Source of the DNA: Winogradskyella ouciana
GTDB lineage: Bacteria > Bacteroidota > Bacteroidia > Flavobacteriales > Flavobacteriaceae
Length of the DNA stretch: 64,000 bases
Assembly: GCF_009709615.1 (NCBI RefSeq)
Contig: NZ_WJYA01000005.1
Span: forward strand, 62,001 to 126,000
Direction: 5' to 3'
Shown in pieces: positions 36,402-45,966 of this stretch. The notes below the pieces were generated by a model, which had not been told where the DNA came from, searched no databases, and saw only the letters and a list, made by a program, of their open reading frames with translations. A program made the position numbers and the translations under genes. Every line of letters begins with the position of its first letter. The first letter of the stretch is position 1.

Positions 36402-37483
36402 AAATATTCAACTATTTATTCGCCATATTATTTTGTTTAGCCCTAGTTGATTGTAGTTCTAGTAATGCAACAGGTTCTGATGATGGCAGTATGGGTACTG
36501 ACGATGACGGATCTACTCCATCCAATACATGGTTGATCCCATCTGATCAAGTAAGAGATGGTGGCCCTGGGAAAGATGGTATCCCATCCATTGACAACCC
36601 AATGTTTACAAATGTCGCTTCGGTTAATTTTCTTTCTGATGATGAATTAATTGTGGGAATAAAACAGGGCGATGTGGTAAAAGCCTATCCACATTATGTA
36701 ATAGATTGGCATGAAATTGTTAATGATGATGTCAACGGAACCGATATGACTATTTCTTATTGTCCACTAACAGGAACAGCCTTTGCGTGGGAAAGTTTGG
36801 CCGATAGTTCTTTCACAACTTTTGGTGTTTCTGGTTTGTTATATAACAGTAATTTAATTTTGTACGACAGACAAACAGATAGTAATTGGTCTCAAATCTT
36901 ACAACAATGTGTCAATGGCGAGTTAATTGGAGATACACCTGAAAAAATTATGGTCGTTGAAACCAATTGGGGAACTTGGAAAGATGCCTATCCAAACTCT
37001 TTGGTCTTAAATTCCAACACTGGCTTTAGCAAGCCTTACGGAACGTATCCTTATGGACCCTATAAAACCAGTCACGACTTTTTTCTATTCGTGCCAGAAA
37101 TTTTAAATCCTGCGCTTCCCAACAAACAACGTGTTTTTGCTTTGATGGCAAATAACCAATCTAGAGTTTATAAATTTTCAGACTTTAATAACGGCAATGT
37201 TCTTAGAGAGAATTTTTTTAATAAGAATTTTTTAATTGTTGGTGATGAAAACCTCATTGTAGCCTTTGAGCTAAATGGTTCTAACAGTAACCTAACTTTT
37301 ACTTATGATTTTCAAAACTCTGAAGCTTTCTTTAAGGATAATGAAGGTAGTAAATGGAATATGTTTGGTGAAGCTATTGAAGGTCCAAGAGAGGGTCAGA
37401 AACTAACACCTGCCAACTCTGTAACAAGCATGTGGTTTGCTATTGCAGCGTTTTTTCCAAACCCAACAATCTATCAAGAGTAA
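36398..37483 (+). CDS. DUF3179 lipoprotein
   Basis: A 361-residue protein with lipobox LVDCS and a Gly/Ser/Asp-rich linker (25-45). The DUF3179 domain carries KDGIPSIDNPMF, VKAYPHYVIDWHEIVND, ISYCPLTGTAFAWE and the FGVSGLLYNSNLILYDRQT stretch. The domain is widespread and conserved but of unknown activity; the Cys in SYCPLTG and the His in DWHEI are invariant-looking candidates for metal or redox chemistry. It is translationally coupled to the barrel gene upstream. Confidence 0.88.
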   Translation: MKIFNYLFAILFCLALVDCSSSNATGSDDGSMGTDDDGSTPSNTWLIPSDQVRDGGPGKDGIPSIDNPMFTNVASVNFLSDDELIVGIKQGDVVKAYPHYVIDWHEIVNDDVNGTDMTISYCPLTGTAFAWESLADSSFTTFGVSGLLYNSNLILYDRQTDSNWSQILQQCVNGELIGDTPEKIMVVETNWGTWKDAYPNSLVLNSNTGFSKPYGTYPYGPYKTSHDFFLFVPEILNPALPNKQRVFALMANNQSRVYKFSDFNNGNVLRENFFNKNFLIVGDENLIVAFELNGSNSNLTFTYDFQNSEAFFKDNEGSKWNMFGEAIEGPREGQKLTPANSVTSMWFAIAAFFPNPTIYQE

Positions 37484-37590
37484 AGTTAAAATGTCCTTTC
37501 TAAATTATATTGTATAGAAGCCAAAGACTTTATGGTTTTTTATAAAATACATTTCGGTCAATTTCAGCTCTAAAAAAACATAGGCTAAGG

Positions 37591-37621
37591 TTTGTCAATC
37601 CAATAAGTTATCGTAAATTTG
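37591..37621 (+). promoter_or_regulatory. Promoter of rplM-rpsI
   Basis: TTTG (37591-37594), 19 nt, TAAATTTG (37614-37621): an exact Bacteroidota promoter. The 5' leader would be about 60 nt and contains a small CGCT-GTGA-AGCG hairpin (37659-37670). Confidence 0.8.
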
Positions 37622-37690
37622 CAAACTCTTTTTCGGAAGAGGAATGTATAATCTTTTGCGCTGTGAAGCGTAATATTAAATCAAATTAGT

Positions 37691-38146
37691 GTGGACACAT
37701 TAAGCTACAAAACAGTTTCTGCTAACAAAGCTACCGTTAATAAGGAGTGGGTTTTAGTTGATGCTGAAGGACAAACTTTAGGTCGCTTAGCTTCAAGAGT
37801 AGCAATACTTTTAAGAGGTAAGCACAAACCTAATTTTACGCCACACGTTGATTGCGGTGATAACGTAATTGTTGTTAATGCAGAAAAAATCAACTTAACG
37901 GGTAACAAATGGACGGAAAAAAGTTATATCCGTCACACAGGTTATCCAGGTGGTCAAAAAAGCCTGACTGCTACTGAGATGTTTGAGAAAGACCCAACCA
38001 GATTAGTAGAAAAGTCAGTAAAAGGAATGTTGCCTAAAAATAAATTAGGTTCTGTTCTTTTTAGAAACTTAACTGTTGTTGCTGGTACAGAGCACGCTCA
38101 CGCAGCTCAAAAACCAAAGACAATGAAATTAAACGAAATTAACTAA
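37691..38146 (+). CDS. rplM: Ribosomal protein L13
   Basis: A 151-residue L13. The start is GTG (37691), giving [20 protein letters not shown]; no ATG is available upstream in frame. The L13 core is clear: [43 protein letters not shown] and [11 protein letters not shown]. It is an early-assembling protein of the 50S subunit. The stop overlaps the rpsI start by one base (TAATG), the usual L13-S9 pair. Confidence 0.97.
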   Translation: MDTLSYKTVSANKATVNKEWVLVDAEGQTLGRLASRVAILLRGKHKPNFTPHVDCGDNVIVVNAEKINLTGNKWTEKSYIRHTGYPGGQKSLTATEMFEKDPTRLVEKSVKGMLPKNKLGSVLFRNLTVVAGTEHAHAAQKPKTMKLNEIN

Positions 38147-38532
38147 TGGAAGTAATTCACAAAATTGGCCGTAGAAAGACGGCTGTTGCTCGTGTGTACG
38201 TTGCCAAAGGAAAAGGTAACATCACGGTGAACAAAAAAGACATGGCGGAATACTTTACTACTGGAACACTTCAGTACAAAGTAAACCAACCAATTACCAT
38301 GACTAACAATGATGGCAACTTTGATATTACTGTTAACGTATATGGAGGTGGTATCACCGGCCAGGCAGAAGCAATACGTTTAGGATTATCTCGCGCAATG
38401 TGCGAGTTAGATCCTGAAAACAGAGCAATATTAAAGCCAGAAGGTCTATTGACTAGAGATCCAAGAATGGTAGAGCGTAAGAAATTCGGACAGAAGAAAG
38501 CGCGTAAGAAATTCCAGTTCTCTAAACGTTAA
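38146..38532 (+). CDS. rpsI: Ribosomal protein S9
   Basis: A 128-residue S9. It starts [19 protein letters not shown], has GGGITGQAEAIRLGLSRAM, and ends with the basic tail KKARKKFQFSKR whose terminal Arg reaches the ribosomal P site. It is coupled to rplM by a one-base overlap. A 15 bp hairpin follows the stop. Confidence 0.97.
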   Translation: MEVIHKIGRRKTAVARVYVAKGKGNITVNKKDMAEYFTTGTLQYKVNQPITMTNNDGNFDITVNVYGGGITGQAEAIRLGLSRAMCELDPENRAILKPEGLLTRDPRMVERKKFGQKKARKKFQFSKR

Positions 38533-38546
38533 TATCCAACAACATT

Positions 38547-38587
38547 TAATTCAGAACTTGATCACTCAAGTTCTGAATTATCTTATT
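38547..38587 (+). terminator. Long hairpin after rpsI, probable terminator
   Basis: A perfect 15 bp stem (38547-38561 with 38566-38580), loop TCAC, followed by the U-rich TCTTATTTTATT. The stem sequence is related to the TTCAGAA hairpins of REP family C. Confidence 0.6.
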
Positions 38588-38597
38588 TTATTGAAAA

Positions 38598-38620
38598 GAT
38601 TCTGAAACGAGTTCAGAATT
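38598..38620. repeat. REP-like hairpin, family C, between rpsI and rpsB
   Basis: ATTCTGAA (38599-38606), loop ACGAG, TTCAGAAT (38612-38619). Same family as 16968 and 42036. Confidence 0.65.
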
Positions 38621-38638
38621 AAAAGTTTAGCATCTAAA

Positions 38639-38671
38639 TGGTTAAGGCGAGCAAAAGCGACCACTTAATCA
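38639..38671 (+). promoter_or_regulatory. Hairpin in the rpsB 5' region (possible leader element)
   Basis: An 8 bp stem (38639-38646 with 38664-38671, one wobble) encloses 17 nt, 34 nt before the rpsB ATG. Ribosomal-protein leaders often fold this way, but I do not recognise a named motif. Confidence 0.3.
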
Positions 38672-38704
38672 TTGCTAATTTAACAGAACGTAAACTATTA
38701 AAAA

Positions 38705-39505
38705 ATGGAAAAAGTAGAAGTAAAAGAACTACTAGACGCAGGTGTACACTTCGGTCACCTCACACGTAAGTGGAACCCAAACATGGCCCCTTACATCTAT
38801 ATGGAGCGAAACGGCATCCATATCATTAACCTTTACAAGACAGCAGCTAAGATTGATGAAACTTGTGCAGCATTAAGTAAAATTGCAGCATCAGGAAAGA
38901 AAATTTTATTTGTTGCAACAAAAAAACAAGCTAAAGACATCGTAGCTGAAAAAGCAGGTGCTGTAAACCAACCTTATATTACTGAGCGTTGGCCAGGTGG
39001 AATGTTAACTAACTTCGTTACCATTAGAAAAGCCGTTAAAAAAATGGCCTCTATTGACAGAATGAAGAAAGACGGAACATTCAACTCTTTATCTAAGAAA
39101 GAGCGTTTACAAGTCAATCGTTTGCGTGCTAAGTTAGAAAAGAATTTAGGTTCTATTTCTGACATGACACGTTTACCTGGCGCACTATTTGTAGTTGATA
39201 TTATGCGTGAGCATATCGCAATAAAGGAAGCACAGAAATTAAACATTCCTATTTTCGCTATGGTAGATACCAACTCCGATCCGCGTGAGGTTGATTACCT
39301 TATCCCAGCAAATGACGATGCTTCTAAATCTATCGATAAGATATTATCTATTGTAACATCTGCAGTAGAGGATGGTCTTAATGAGAGAAAAGCAGAGCGT
39401 GCTGAAAAAGACACTAAGAAAGCAGATCAAAAATCTGAAACAAAAGCTGAGGCTAAACCAAAAGCTGCAAAAAAGGAAAAAGTAGCAGCTGAGGAAGAAG
39501 AATAA
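38705..39505 (+). CDS. rpsB: Ribosomal protein S2
   Basis: A 266-residue S2. The start MEKVEVKELLDAGVHFGHLT, the helical coiled-coil region (about 100-150) and IPIFAMVDTNSDPREVDYLIPANDD are family hallmarks. The C-terminal tail (about 228-266) is a Lys/Ala/Glu-rich low-complexity extension common in Bacteroidota. It binds the 30S subunit late in assembly. It is followed by tsf after a 100 bp spacer carrying a nested inverted repeat. Confidence 0.97.
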   Translation: MEKVEVKELLDAGVHFGHLTRKWNPNMAPYIYMERNGIHIINLYKTAAKIDETCAALSKIAASGKKILFVATKKQAKDIVAEKAGAVNQPYITERWPGGMLTNFVTIRKAVKKMASIDRMKKDGTFNSLSKKERLQVNRLRAKLEKNLGSISDMTRLPGALFVVDIMREHIAIKEAQKLNIPIFAMVDTNSDPREVDYLIPANDDASKSIDKILSIVTSAVEDGLNERKAERAEKDTKKADQKSETKAEAKPKAAKKEKVAAEEEE

Positions 39506-39524
39506 ATAACATTTATACAATATT

Positions 39525-39591
39525 AAAAGTCATTTAATTCTTTTTTTACCCTGAGCATGTCGAAGGGCATTAAACTAATTGAATGACTTTT
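39525..39591. repeat. Nested inverted repeat with REP core between rpsB and tsf
   Basis: The outer arms are AAAAGTCATTTAATT (39525-39539) and AATTGAATGACTTTT (39577-39591), 15 bp with one mismatch. The loop holds the family A unit CCCTGAGCATGTCGAAGGG (39549-39567). It may act as a partial terminator or mRNA-stability element in the rpsB-tsf transcript. Confidence 0.65.
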
Positions 39592-39605
39592 TAAATTTAA
39601 AAACT

Positions 39606-40580
39606 ATGGAAAATACTGTAAAAGTTACAGCAGCAGAAGTAAACAAGCTAAGACAAGCAACTGGTGCTGGTATGATGGATTGTAAAAAAGCTTTAGTTGA
39701 AGCTGGTGGTGATTTTGATAAAGCCATTGAAGTTTTACGTAAAAAAGGTCAAAAAGTTGCAGAAAAAAGAGCTGACAGAGATTCTTCTGAAGGTGCTGCT
39801 GTAGCTAAAATTAATGGAGATAACACTTCTGGTGTTGCTATCGTTTTAGGTTGCGAAACAGATTTCGTAGGTAAAAACGAAAACTTTGTAAAACTTGCTA
39901 ACGAGCTAGGTGAAGTTGCGTTAAACTATAATACAAAAGAAGAATTTTTAGCAGGAGATTTCGACGGAATGACCGTTGCAGAAAAATTAACTGAGCAAAC
40001 AGGTGTTATCGGTGAGAAATTAGATATCACTGCTTTTGAAAGGTTAGATGCACCTTATGTTGGACAATATGTTCATATTAATAAAATTGCTGCTTTAGTA
40101 GGTTTATCTGCAAAAGTAGATAACGTTGAAACTTTAGTTAAAGACGTTGCTATGCAAGTAGCTTCTATGGGGGCAACAACATTATCATATAAAGATTTTG
40201 ATCCTGCTTATGTTGCTTCAGAAACTGAAGCACGTATTGCAGTTATCGAAAAAGATAATATTGAATTAGGACGTTTAGGTAAGACATTAAAGAATGTACC
40301 AAAATACATTTCTATGGCTCAATTAACTCATGAGGTAATGGCAGAAGCGGAAGAAGCTGCAAAAGCAGAATTAAAAGCTGAAGGTAAGCCAGAACAAATC
40401 TGGGATCGTATTTTACCTGGTAAAATGGAGCGTTTCATTTCTGATAACACAACTTTAGATCAAGAGCAATGTTTATTAGATCAAAAGTTCATTAAAGATG
40501 AAAAGAAAACTGTTGCTGAATATGTAAAATCTTATGGTGATGTTGAAGTTACCGGATTTAAAAGAGCAACTGTAGGATAA
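39606..40580 (+). CDS. tsf: Elongation factor Ts
   Basis: A 324-residue EF-Ts. The N-terminal UBA-like domain (VTAAEVNKLRQATGAGMMDC) is followed by the TDFVGKNENF motif and paired dimerisation domains. It exchanges GDP for GTP on EF-Tu. I start at the ATG at 39606 (MENTVKVTA). A longer reading from TTG at 39579 would begin inside the inverted repeat and add nine residues foreign to the family. It is longer than the E. coli protein (283) as in other Bacteroidota. Confidence 0.96.
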   Translation: MENTVKVTAAEVNKLRQATGAGMMDCKKALVEAGGDFDKAIEVLRKKGQKVAEKRADRDSSEGAAVAKINGDNTSGVAIVLGCETDFVGKNENFVKLANELGEVALNYNTKEEFLAGDFDGMTVAEKLTEQTGVIGEKLDITAFERLDAPYVGQYVHINKIAALVGLSAKVDNVETLVKDVAMQVASMGATTLSYKDFDPAYVASETEARIAVIEKDNIELGRLGKTLKNVPKYISMAQLTHEVMAEAEEAAKAELKAEGKPEQIWDRILPGKMERFISDNTTLDQEQCLLDQKFIKDEKKTVAEYVKSYGDVEVTGFKRATVG

Positions 40581-40607
40581 GTATCTTACATCCATTCTAA
40601 ATATTTT

Positions 40608-40640
40608 AAAAGCTTCTCAATTTATGAGAAGCTTTTTTTT
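40608..40640 (+). terminator. Terminator of tsf
   Basis: A 12 bp stem AAAAGCTTCTCA / TGAGAAGCTTTT with loop ATTTA and a run of eight T. Confidence 0.9.
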
Positions 40641-40655
40641 GGTATTTTTTTCACT

Positions 40656-40685
40656 TTTACAGATGCTAATAATTATGTAGCTTTG
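40656..40685 (+). promoter_or_regulatory. Promoter of pyrH
   Basis: TTTA (40656-40659), 18 nt, TAGCTTTG (40678-40685), 20 nt before the ATG. The -7 box is consensus. Confidence 0.6.
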
Positions 40686-40705
40686 TTCAACTTTCAAATT
40701 CTAAC

Positions 40706-41413
40706 ATGAAATATAAAAGAATACTACTAAAACTGTCTGGTGAAGCACTTATGGGTAATCGTCAATACGGTATTGACCCAGAGCGATTGGCAGAATACGC
40801 TCAAGATATTAAAGCGATAACCGACTTAGGTGTACAGGTCGCTATTGTTATTGGCGGCGGAAACATATTTAGAGGAGTTGCTGGCGCTAGTAATGGTATG
40901 GATCGTGTTCAAGGAGACCACATGGGCATGTTGGCAACAGTTATTAATGGTTTAGCATTGCAAAGTGCCTTAGAGGATTCTGGCATCCCTACACGGTTAC
41001 AATCGGCAATTAAAATAAATGAAGTGGCAGAACCTTTTATACGACGTAAAGCACTTCGCCATTTAGAAAAAGGGCGTGTCGTTATATTTGGTGGAGGAAC
41101 AGGAAATCCATATTTCACCACAGATTCAGCAGCAGTATTAAGAGCAATTGAAATTGAAGCAGACGTAATTCTAAAAGGCACTAGAGTAGATGGAATTTAT
41201 AATGCTGACCCTGAAAAGGATATTACAGCAACTAAATTTGACCACATCACTTTTGATGATGTTTTACGTAAAGGCTTAAAAGTTATGGATACAACAGCCT
41301 TTACACTTAGTCAAGAAAATAAACTGCCAATTATAGTTTTTGATATGAACAAAAAGGGTAACCTTTTAAAAGTAGTTTCTGGTGAAACCGTAGGAACGGA
41401 AGTTAATCTTTAA
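40706..41413 (+). CDS. pyrH: UMP kinase
   Basis: A 235-residue bacterial UMP kinase of the amino-acid kinase fold. It has [57 protein letters not shown] and [12 protein letters not shown]. It phosphorylates UMP to UDP for RNA and pyrimidine nucleotide synthesis. It is cytosolic and hexameric in known members. It is followed by frr after 47 bp, the classical pyrH-frr pairing. Confidence 0.97.
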   Translation: MKYKRILLKLSGEALMGNRQYGIDPERLAEYAQDIKAITDLGVQVAIVIGGGNIFRGVAGASNGMDRVQGDHMGMLATVINGLALQSALEDSGIPTRLQSAIKINEVAEPFIRRKALRHLEKGRVVIFGGGTGNPYFTTDSAAVLRAIEIEADVILKGTRVDGIYNADPEKDITATKFDHITFDDVLRKGLKVMDTTAFTLSQENKLPIIVFDMNKKGNLLKVVSGETVGTEVNL

Positions 41414-41460
41414 AAAAATTGGCTCAACTTTTGATAGCACTCAATTAAAATTATAACACT

Positions 41461-42015
41461 ATGAACGAAGACATTAAATTTATAATAGATACTGCTGAAG
41501 AAGCAATGGAGGCTGCTCTAAAGCATTTAGAAAAGCAATTGGTTAACATTAGAGCTGGTAAGGCAAGTCCTGCGATGTTAGGAAGTGTAATGGTAGATTA
41601 TTATGGCTCTCAGACTCCATTGAACCAGGTTGCAAATGTAAACACACCAGATGGCAGAACAATTTCTGTACAACCATGGGAAAAAAGTATGCTTCAGGAA
41701 ATTGAGCGCGGAATAATGCTGGCTAATTTAGGCTTTAATCCTATGAATAATGGTGAAATGATTATCATTAACGTACCACCCTTAACCGAAGAACGTAGAA
41801 AGGATTTAGCAAAACAAGCTAAAGCGGAAGCCGAAGACGCTAAAGTTGGTGTAAGAAATGCACGTAAGGATGCCATGAATGAAATTAAAAAAGTTGATGT
41901 TTCTGAAGACCTACAAAATAATGCAGAAATAGATGTGCAAGAACTTACGGATTCTTACGTTAAGAAGATAGACAGCATTCTTGACGTTAAGGAGAATGAG
42001 ATTATGACCGTATAA
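41461..42015 (+). CDS. frr: Ribosome recycling factor
   Basis: A 184-residue RRF. The two-domain, tRNA-like protein shows LVNIRAGKASPAMLGSVMVD, YYGSQTPLNQVANV, SVQPWEKSML, and PPLTEERRKDLAKQAK. With EF-G it splits post-termination ribosomes. A family C hairpin lies 21 bp beyond the stop. Confidence 0.97.
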   Translation: MNEDIKFIIDTAEEAMEAALKHLEKQLVNIRAGKASPAMLGSVMVDYYGSQTPLNQVANVNTPDGRTISVQPWEKSMLQEIERGIMLANLGFNPMNNGEMIIINVPPLTEERRKDLAKQAKAEAEDAKVGVRNARKDAMNEIKKVDVSEDLQNNAEIDVQELTDSYVKKIDSILDVKENEIMTV

Positions 42016-42035
42016 TACCAAGTTGAAATTGAGCC

Positions 42036-42058
42036 ATTCTGAATTTAATTTCAGAATC
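42036..42058. repeat. REP-like hairpin, family C, after frr
   Basis: ATTCTGAA (42036-42043), loop TTTAAT, TTCAGAAT (42050-42057). It may end or stabilise the pyrH-frr mRNA; there is no T run. Confidence 0.6.
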
Positions 42059-42135
42059 TTAAATCCCCAATCATTTGGGACAGATTGTCAACTTATAGGA
42101 TTTTGGTTCTTCTGTTTTAAAATAAAAATACTTTA

Positions 42136-43416
42136 ATGCTAAAACATCTGTTTGTTGTTTTTCTAATTGGCCTAGCAACAAATAGTATTGCTCAAAACCC
42201 TATTTCTCAAGAAAGGGATTCTTCGCTAATAGCAAGAGATTCTATAAAAAAAGCCGAATTTTTAAAAAAAATAGGCAATGGTTATATATCCATTGGCTTT
42301 TTTGATTTAGACCTTCGTTATTTAATTAAATTCAATCAGTTTGAAGGTTTTAGAACTGGCTTAGGAGGTGTTACCAATAAACGTCTTTCTGAACATTTCC
42401 GAATTAACGGTTATACCGTTTATGGTTTTAAGGATAAGCGCTATAAATATAGTGTTGGTGGTGGTTTTAGAATAAATGAAAAATCCAATACATGGGTTAA
42501 CCTAGCTTACACGGATGATTTGCAAGAAACAGGAAGTTCTACCTTTTTAACTGACAAACGCTTTTTTACTTTTTTTGAACCTCGACTATTAAATATAGAT
42601 CTATTTCACAGGCATATAACAAAGTCCGTTGGCCTACAGCATAAAATATCCAATCATCTTTTGTCAGAAACCCAATTAGCGACTAGTAAAATAAACCCAA
42701 CATACAATTACAGGTTTAATTTAGACGACAGAAGTTATAACACTTTTGATATAAGTAGTGCTATAATCAGTTTACAGTGGAGTCCTTTTAGCCAATTTGA
42801 ACTGGTTAAAAATAAAGTACTGGAAATTAAAAATGGCTATCCAAAATTCACCCTTCAAGTTACTCAAGGATTTAAATCCGTTTTTGGAAGCGATTTTAAT
42901 TTTTCCAAATTAGATTTTAGGACCGTTCAACAGTTTAATCATAAAAACAATGCGATTAGCAAAATAACGCTAGTTGCTGGTATAGCTGGTGGAGAAACTC
43001 CTTTAACGCACCTCTACCATGCCTACCCAAATAATATTACAAAAGAAACCATTCTTCAACGGTTCTCTGTAGCAGGTCTCAATAGTTTTGAAACCATGTA
43101 TTTTAATGAATTCTTTAGCGATAATTTTTCGACCTTACAATTGAAACATTACTTTAAACCTTTCAAAATTTCTGACCGATTTCAACCACAACTCGTTCTT
43201 ATTTCTAGGTATGCTGTTGGAGATATGAAAAGTATTGATAGACATCAAGGTATAAACTTCAACACTTTAGAACACGTTTACTCAGAATCTGGTTTTGAAA
43301 TCAATAAACTTCTCTTTGGTTTTGGGCTTAGTTTTGCGTACAGATATGGAGGTTATCATCTTCCTAATTTTGAAGACAATATAGCTTTTAAGTTTACCTT
43401 TAATATTTCGCTTTAG
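42136..43416 (+). CDS. DUF5686-type outer-membrane barrel protein (short form)
   Basis: A 426-residue protein with Sec signal (GLATNSIAQ). The body is beta-strand rich and resembles the C-terminal barrel of DUF5686 proteins: FEGFRTGLGGVTNKRLSEHF, YRFNLDDRSYNTFDIS, ITLVAGIAGGETPLTHLYHA and FAYRYGGYHLPNFEDNIAFK. Family members usually carry an N-terminal carboxypeptidase-regulatory-like domain and run to about 800 residues. Here that half is missing, so this is a barrel-only form. Function unknown; it may be linked to surface polymer or protein handling. Confidence 0.7.
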   Translation: MLKHLFVVFLIGLATNSIAQNPISQERDSSLIARDSIKKAEFLKKIGNGYISIGFFDLDLRYLIKFNQFEGFRTGLGGVTNKRLSEHFRINGYTVYGFKDKRYKYSVGGGFRINEKSNTWVNLAYTDDLQETGSSTFLTDKRFFTFFEPRLLNIDLFHRHITKSVGLQHKISNHLLSETQLATSKINPTYNYRFNLDDRSYNTFDISSAIISLQWSPFSQFELVKNKVLEIKNGYPKFTLQVTQGFKSVFGSDFNFSKLDFRTVQQFNHKNNAISKITLVAGIAGGETPLTHLYHAYPNNITKETILQRFSVAGLNSFETMYFNEFFSDNFSTLQLKHYFKPFKISDRFQPQLVLISRYAVGDMKSIDRHQGINFNTLEHVYSESGFEINKLLFGFGLSFAYRYGGYHLPNFEDNIAFKFTFNISL

Positions 43417-43464
43417 AGCAAATTATATTACTGTTAATTACATAACAATTCCTTAGGTTTTTTC

Positions 43465-43472
43465 TACCTTTG
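43465..43472 (+). promoter_or_regulatory. Candidate -7 element upstream of the RND transporter gene
   Basis: TACCTTTG matches TAnnTTTG and is followed by CGGC. No clear TTTG lies at the right distance upstream, so only the -7 half is supported. Confidence 0.4.
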
Positions 43473-43526
43473 CGGCTCGTTTCAATAAATAAAGTGGCAC
43501 TATTTATTTTAGGTAGATACTAAAAA

Positions 43527-45947
43527 ATGTTTAAACTGTTAACTATAGGTTTTTGGGAGGCTGTTGCGAGGTTAATTCTTCGTAACAAAATCTTTATTCT
43601 CATTACTGTTATTGCAGCGACCGTATTTTTTAGTATGCAGTGGAAACATATGCGCTTTACCAATACTGAAGCCAATATGTTGCCAGATGACCATGAGGTT
43701 AACCTCGCTTACAATGAGTTTCTGGAAATTTTTGGAGAAGAAGGCAATCTCGTTGTAATTGGCGTTAAAGATTCAACGTTGTTTACTGTTAAACAGCTTA
43801 ATGCTTGGAACAACCTTGCAGAATCTTTCAAACCATATGATGAAGTTGAAACTGTAATTTCTATAAAAGATCTTCAAAAACTTGTAAAAAACACCAAAAA
43901 AGAACAGTTTGATTTAGAGCCTTTTATCAAGGATTCTTTAACCAATATAGAGCAAATAAAAACACTACAAGAGGAGCTGTTTAAAAAGTATCCTTTTTAC
44001 GACAACTTTCTGTTCAACGCCGAAACAAAGACGATTCGAACTGCCTTATATATAAAGAAAGACATTGTTAATACATCAGCAAGAAAAGATTTTATTTTAA
44101 ATGTCTTAGAGCCTAAAATCGAAGAGTTTAGAAGTAATACATCATTAGATGTTCGTGTTTCGGGTATGCCCTACATTCGCACATTAAACTCTCAGAATAT
44201 TATTGATGAAATCCCTGTTTTTATTGGTGCCGCACTTTTTATAACCTCTTTAATCTTCTTTTTATTCTTTAGATCATTTAGAGCCACATTTATTTCGCTC
44301 ATCGTGGTCTGTGTTGGTGTAATGTGGACTTTTGGAATATTAGGTTTGCTTGGCTACGAGATTACAGTGCTTACAGCTCTAATTCCACCTTTGATTATCG
44401 TTATAGGCATTCCTAATTGTATTTTCTTAATCAATAAATACCAGCATGAAGTAAGATCTCATGGTAATAAAGTAAAATCGCTACAACGTGTAATAACTAA
44501 AGTAGGTAATGCTACTTTAATGACCAATGTAACGACGGCGTCTGGTTTTGCAACTTTCATCTTAACAGAAAGCAAGCTACTTAAAGAATTTGGTATCGTT
44601 GCCTCCTTAAGTATTCTGGCCATCTTCATTTTGTGTTTATTAATTATTCCTATTATCTACACTTTTCTGCCTTACCCAAAACAACGCCATTTAGAACACC
44701 TCAATAAGCGTTGGATTGGTGGTTTTGTAGATTGGATGGAGCGTATGGTAAAGCATAAAAAGATCACTATTTATGTTACCGCGTTTGTATTGATTATTGC
44801 CAGCATGATTGGTATAAATCAAATAAGAATTTCTGGGAGTTTAATTGAGGACATGCCAAAGAATAAACAGTTCTTTAAAGATATTCGCTTTTTTGAAGAA
44901 GAGTTTAATGGTATTATGCCTTTAGAGATTATGGTTGACACTAAACGCAAAAAAGGTGTTATGAAATTGGCAACCTTAAAACGAATTAACGAGCTCGAGG
45001 AATTAATTGAAGAAACACCCGAATTATCAAAACCTATCTCGGTAGTTAGTTTGGTAAAGTATAGTAAACAGGCATATTACAATGGTAATCCAAAGTATTA
45101 CCAGTTACCTACCAGTCAAGAGAACAGTTTTATTCTATCCTATGCCAAAAATTCATCATCTGATGTAGATTTGTTAAAAAACTTTGTGGACAGCACAGGT
45201 CAGTATGCTCGTATCACTACGTTTATGAAAGATATTGGCACTGACAAAATGGAGCGTATTCAAGAGAATCTTCAGAATAAAATTGATAAATTATTCCCAG
45301 AAGAACGTTATGACGTCACTATGACAGGTAAGGCGTTGGTGTTTCAAAAAGGAACAAAGTATTTAGTAAGAAACCTTGTCATTTCATTGTCATTGGCCAT
45401 TTTTCTTATCTCATTATTTATGGCTTACCTCTTTCGTTCATTTAGAATGATTATTGTGTCGCTCATCCCTAACTTATTGCCACTATTAGTTACGGCAGGT
45501 TTAATGGGTTATGTTGGTGTGCCTATAAAACCATCAACCATATTGGTGTTTAGTATCGCTTTTGGTATTTCTGTAGATGACACCATTCACTTTTTGGCAA
45601 AATATAGACAAGAGTTACAGGCTAACCACTGGAAAATAAGGAAATCGGTTTATGCTGCACTTAGGGAAACAGGAGTCAGCATGTTCTATACATCCATTGT
45701 TTTATTCTTCGGATTCTCTGTATTTACCATTTCTAGCTTTGGTGGTACGGTTGCTTTAGGTGCTTTAGTCTCTATAACCTTATTATTTGCGATGCTTTCT
45801 AATTTGTTGCTATTACCTTCACTTCTATTATCATTAGAGCGTAATATTGCAAACAAAGAAGTATTGCGTAAACCTTCAATCGATATTATTCCTTCGGAGG
45901 ATGACAATGAAGATGACCAAGAAAATCAACTAGAACATTTATCTTAG
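43527..45947 (+). CDS. RND/MMPL-family membrane transporter
   Basis: An 806-residue protein with duplicated RND layout. TM1 (about 22-40) precedes periplasmic loop 1 (about 40-225). Helices follow at about 228-375, then TM7 (about 412-430), loop 2 and helices at about 615-785. MMPL/SSD signatures include GVMWTFGILGLLGYEITVLT, IPNCIFLINKY and FGISVDDTIHFLAKYR, the latter with the proton-relay-like Asp pair. The C-terminus is acidic. The family exports lipids or hydrophobic compounds (HpnN, MmpL type). The cargo cannot be deduced. asnS follows after 19 bp and may be cotranscribed. Confidence 0.88.
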   Translation: MFKLLTIGFWEAVARLILRNKIFILITVIAATVFFSMQWKHMRFTNTEANMLPDDHEVNLAYNEFLEIFGEEGNLVVIGVKDSTLFTVKQLNAWNNLAESFKPYDEVETVISIKDLQKLVKNTKKEQFDLEPFIKDSLTNIEQIKTLQEELFKKYPFYDNFLFNAETKTIRTALYIKKDIVNTSARKDFILNVLEPKIEEFRSNTSLDVRVSGMPYIRTLNSQNIIDEIPVFIGAALFITSLIFFLFFRSFRATFISLIVVCVGVMWTFGILGLLGYEITVLTALIPPLIIVIGIPNCIFLINKYQHEVRSHGNKVKSLQRVITKVGNATLMTNVTTASGFATFILTESKLLKEFGIVASLSILAIFILCLLIIPIIYTFLPYPKQRHLEHLNKRWIGGFVDWMERMVKHKKITIYVTAFVLIIASMIGINQIRISGSLIEDMPKNKQFFKDIRFFEEEFNGIMPLEIMVDTKRKKGVMKLATLKRINELEELIEETPELSKPISVVSLVKYSKQAYYNGNPKYYQLPTSQENSFILSYAKNSSSDVDLLKNFVDSTGQYARITTFMKDIGTDKMERIQENLQNKIDKLFPEERYDVTMTGKALVFQKGTKYLVRNLVISLSLAIFLISLFMAYLFRSFRMIIVSLIPNLLPLLVTAGLMGYVGVPIKPSTILVFSIAFGISVDDTIHFLAKYRQELQANHWKIRKSVYAALRETGVSMFYTSIVLFFGFSVFTISSFGGTVALGALVSITLLFAMLSNLLLLPSLLLSLERNIANKEVLRKPSIDIIPSEDDNEDDQENQLEHLS

Positions 45948-45966
45948 TATTTCAAAATAATTAAAA

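Noticed and set aside
39579..39605. TTG start for tsf
   Set aside because: It lies in an inverted repeat and adds residues foreign to EF-Ts; the ATG at 39606 fits the family.
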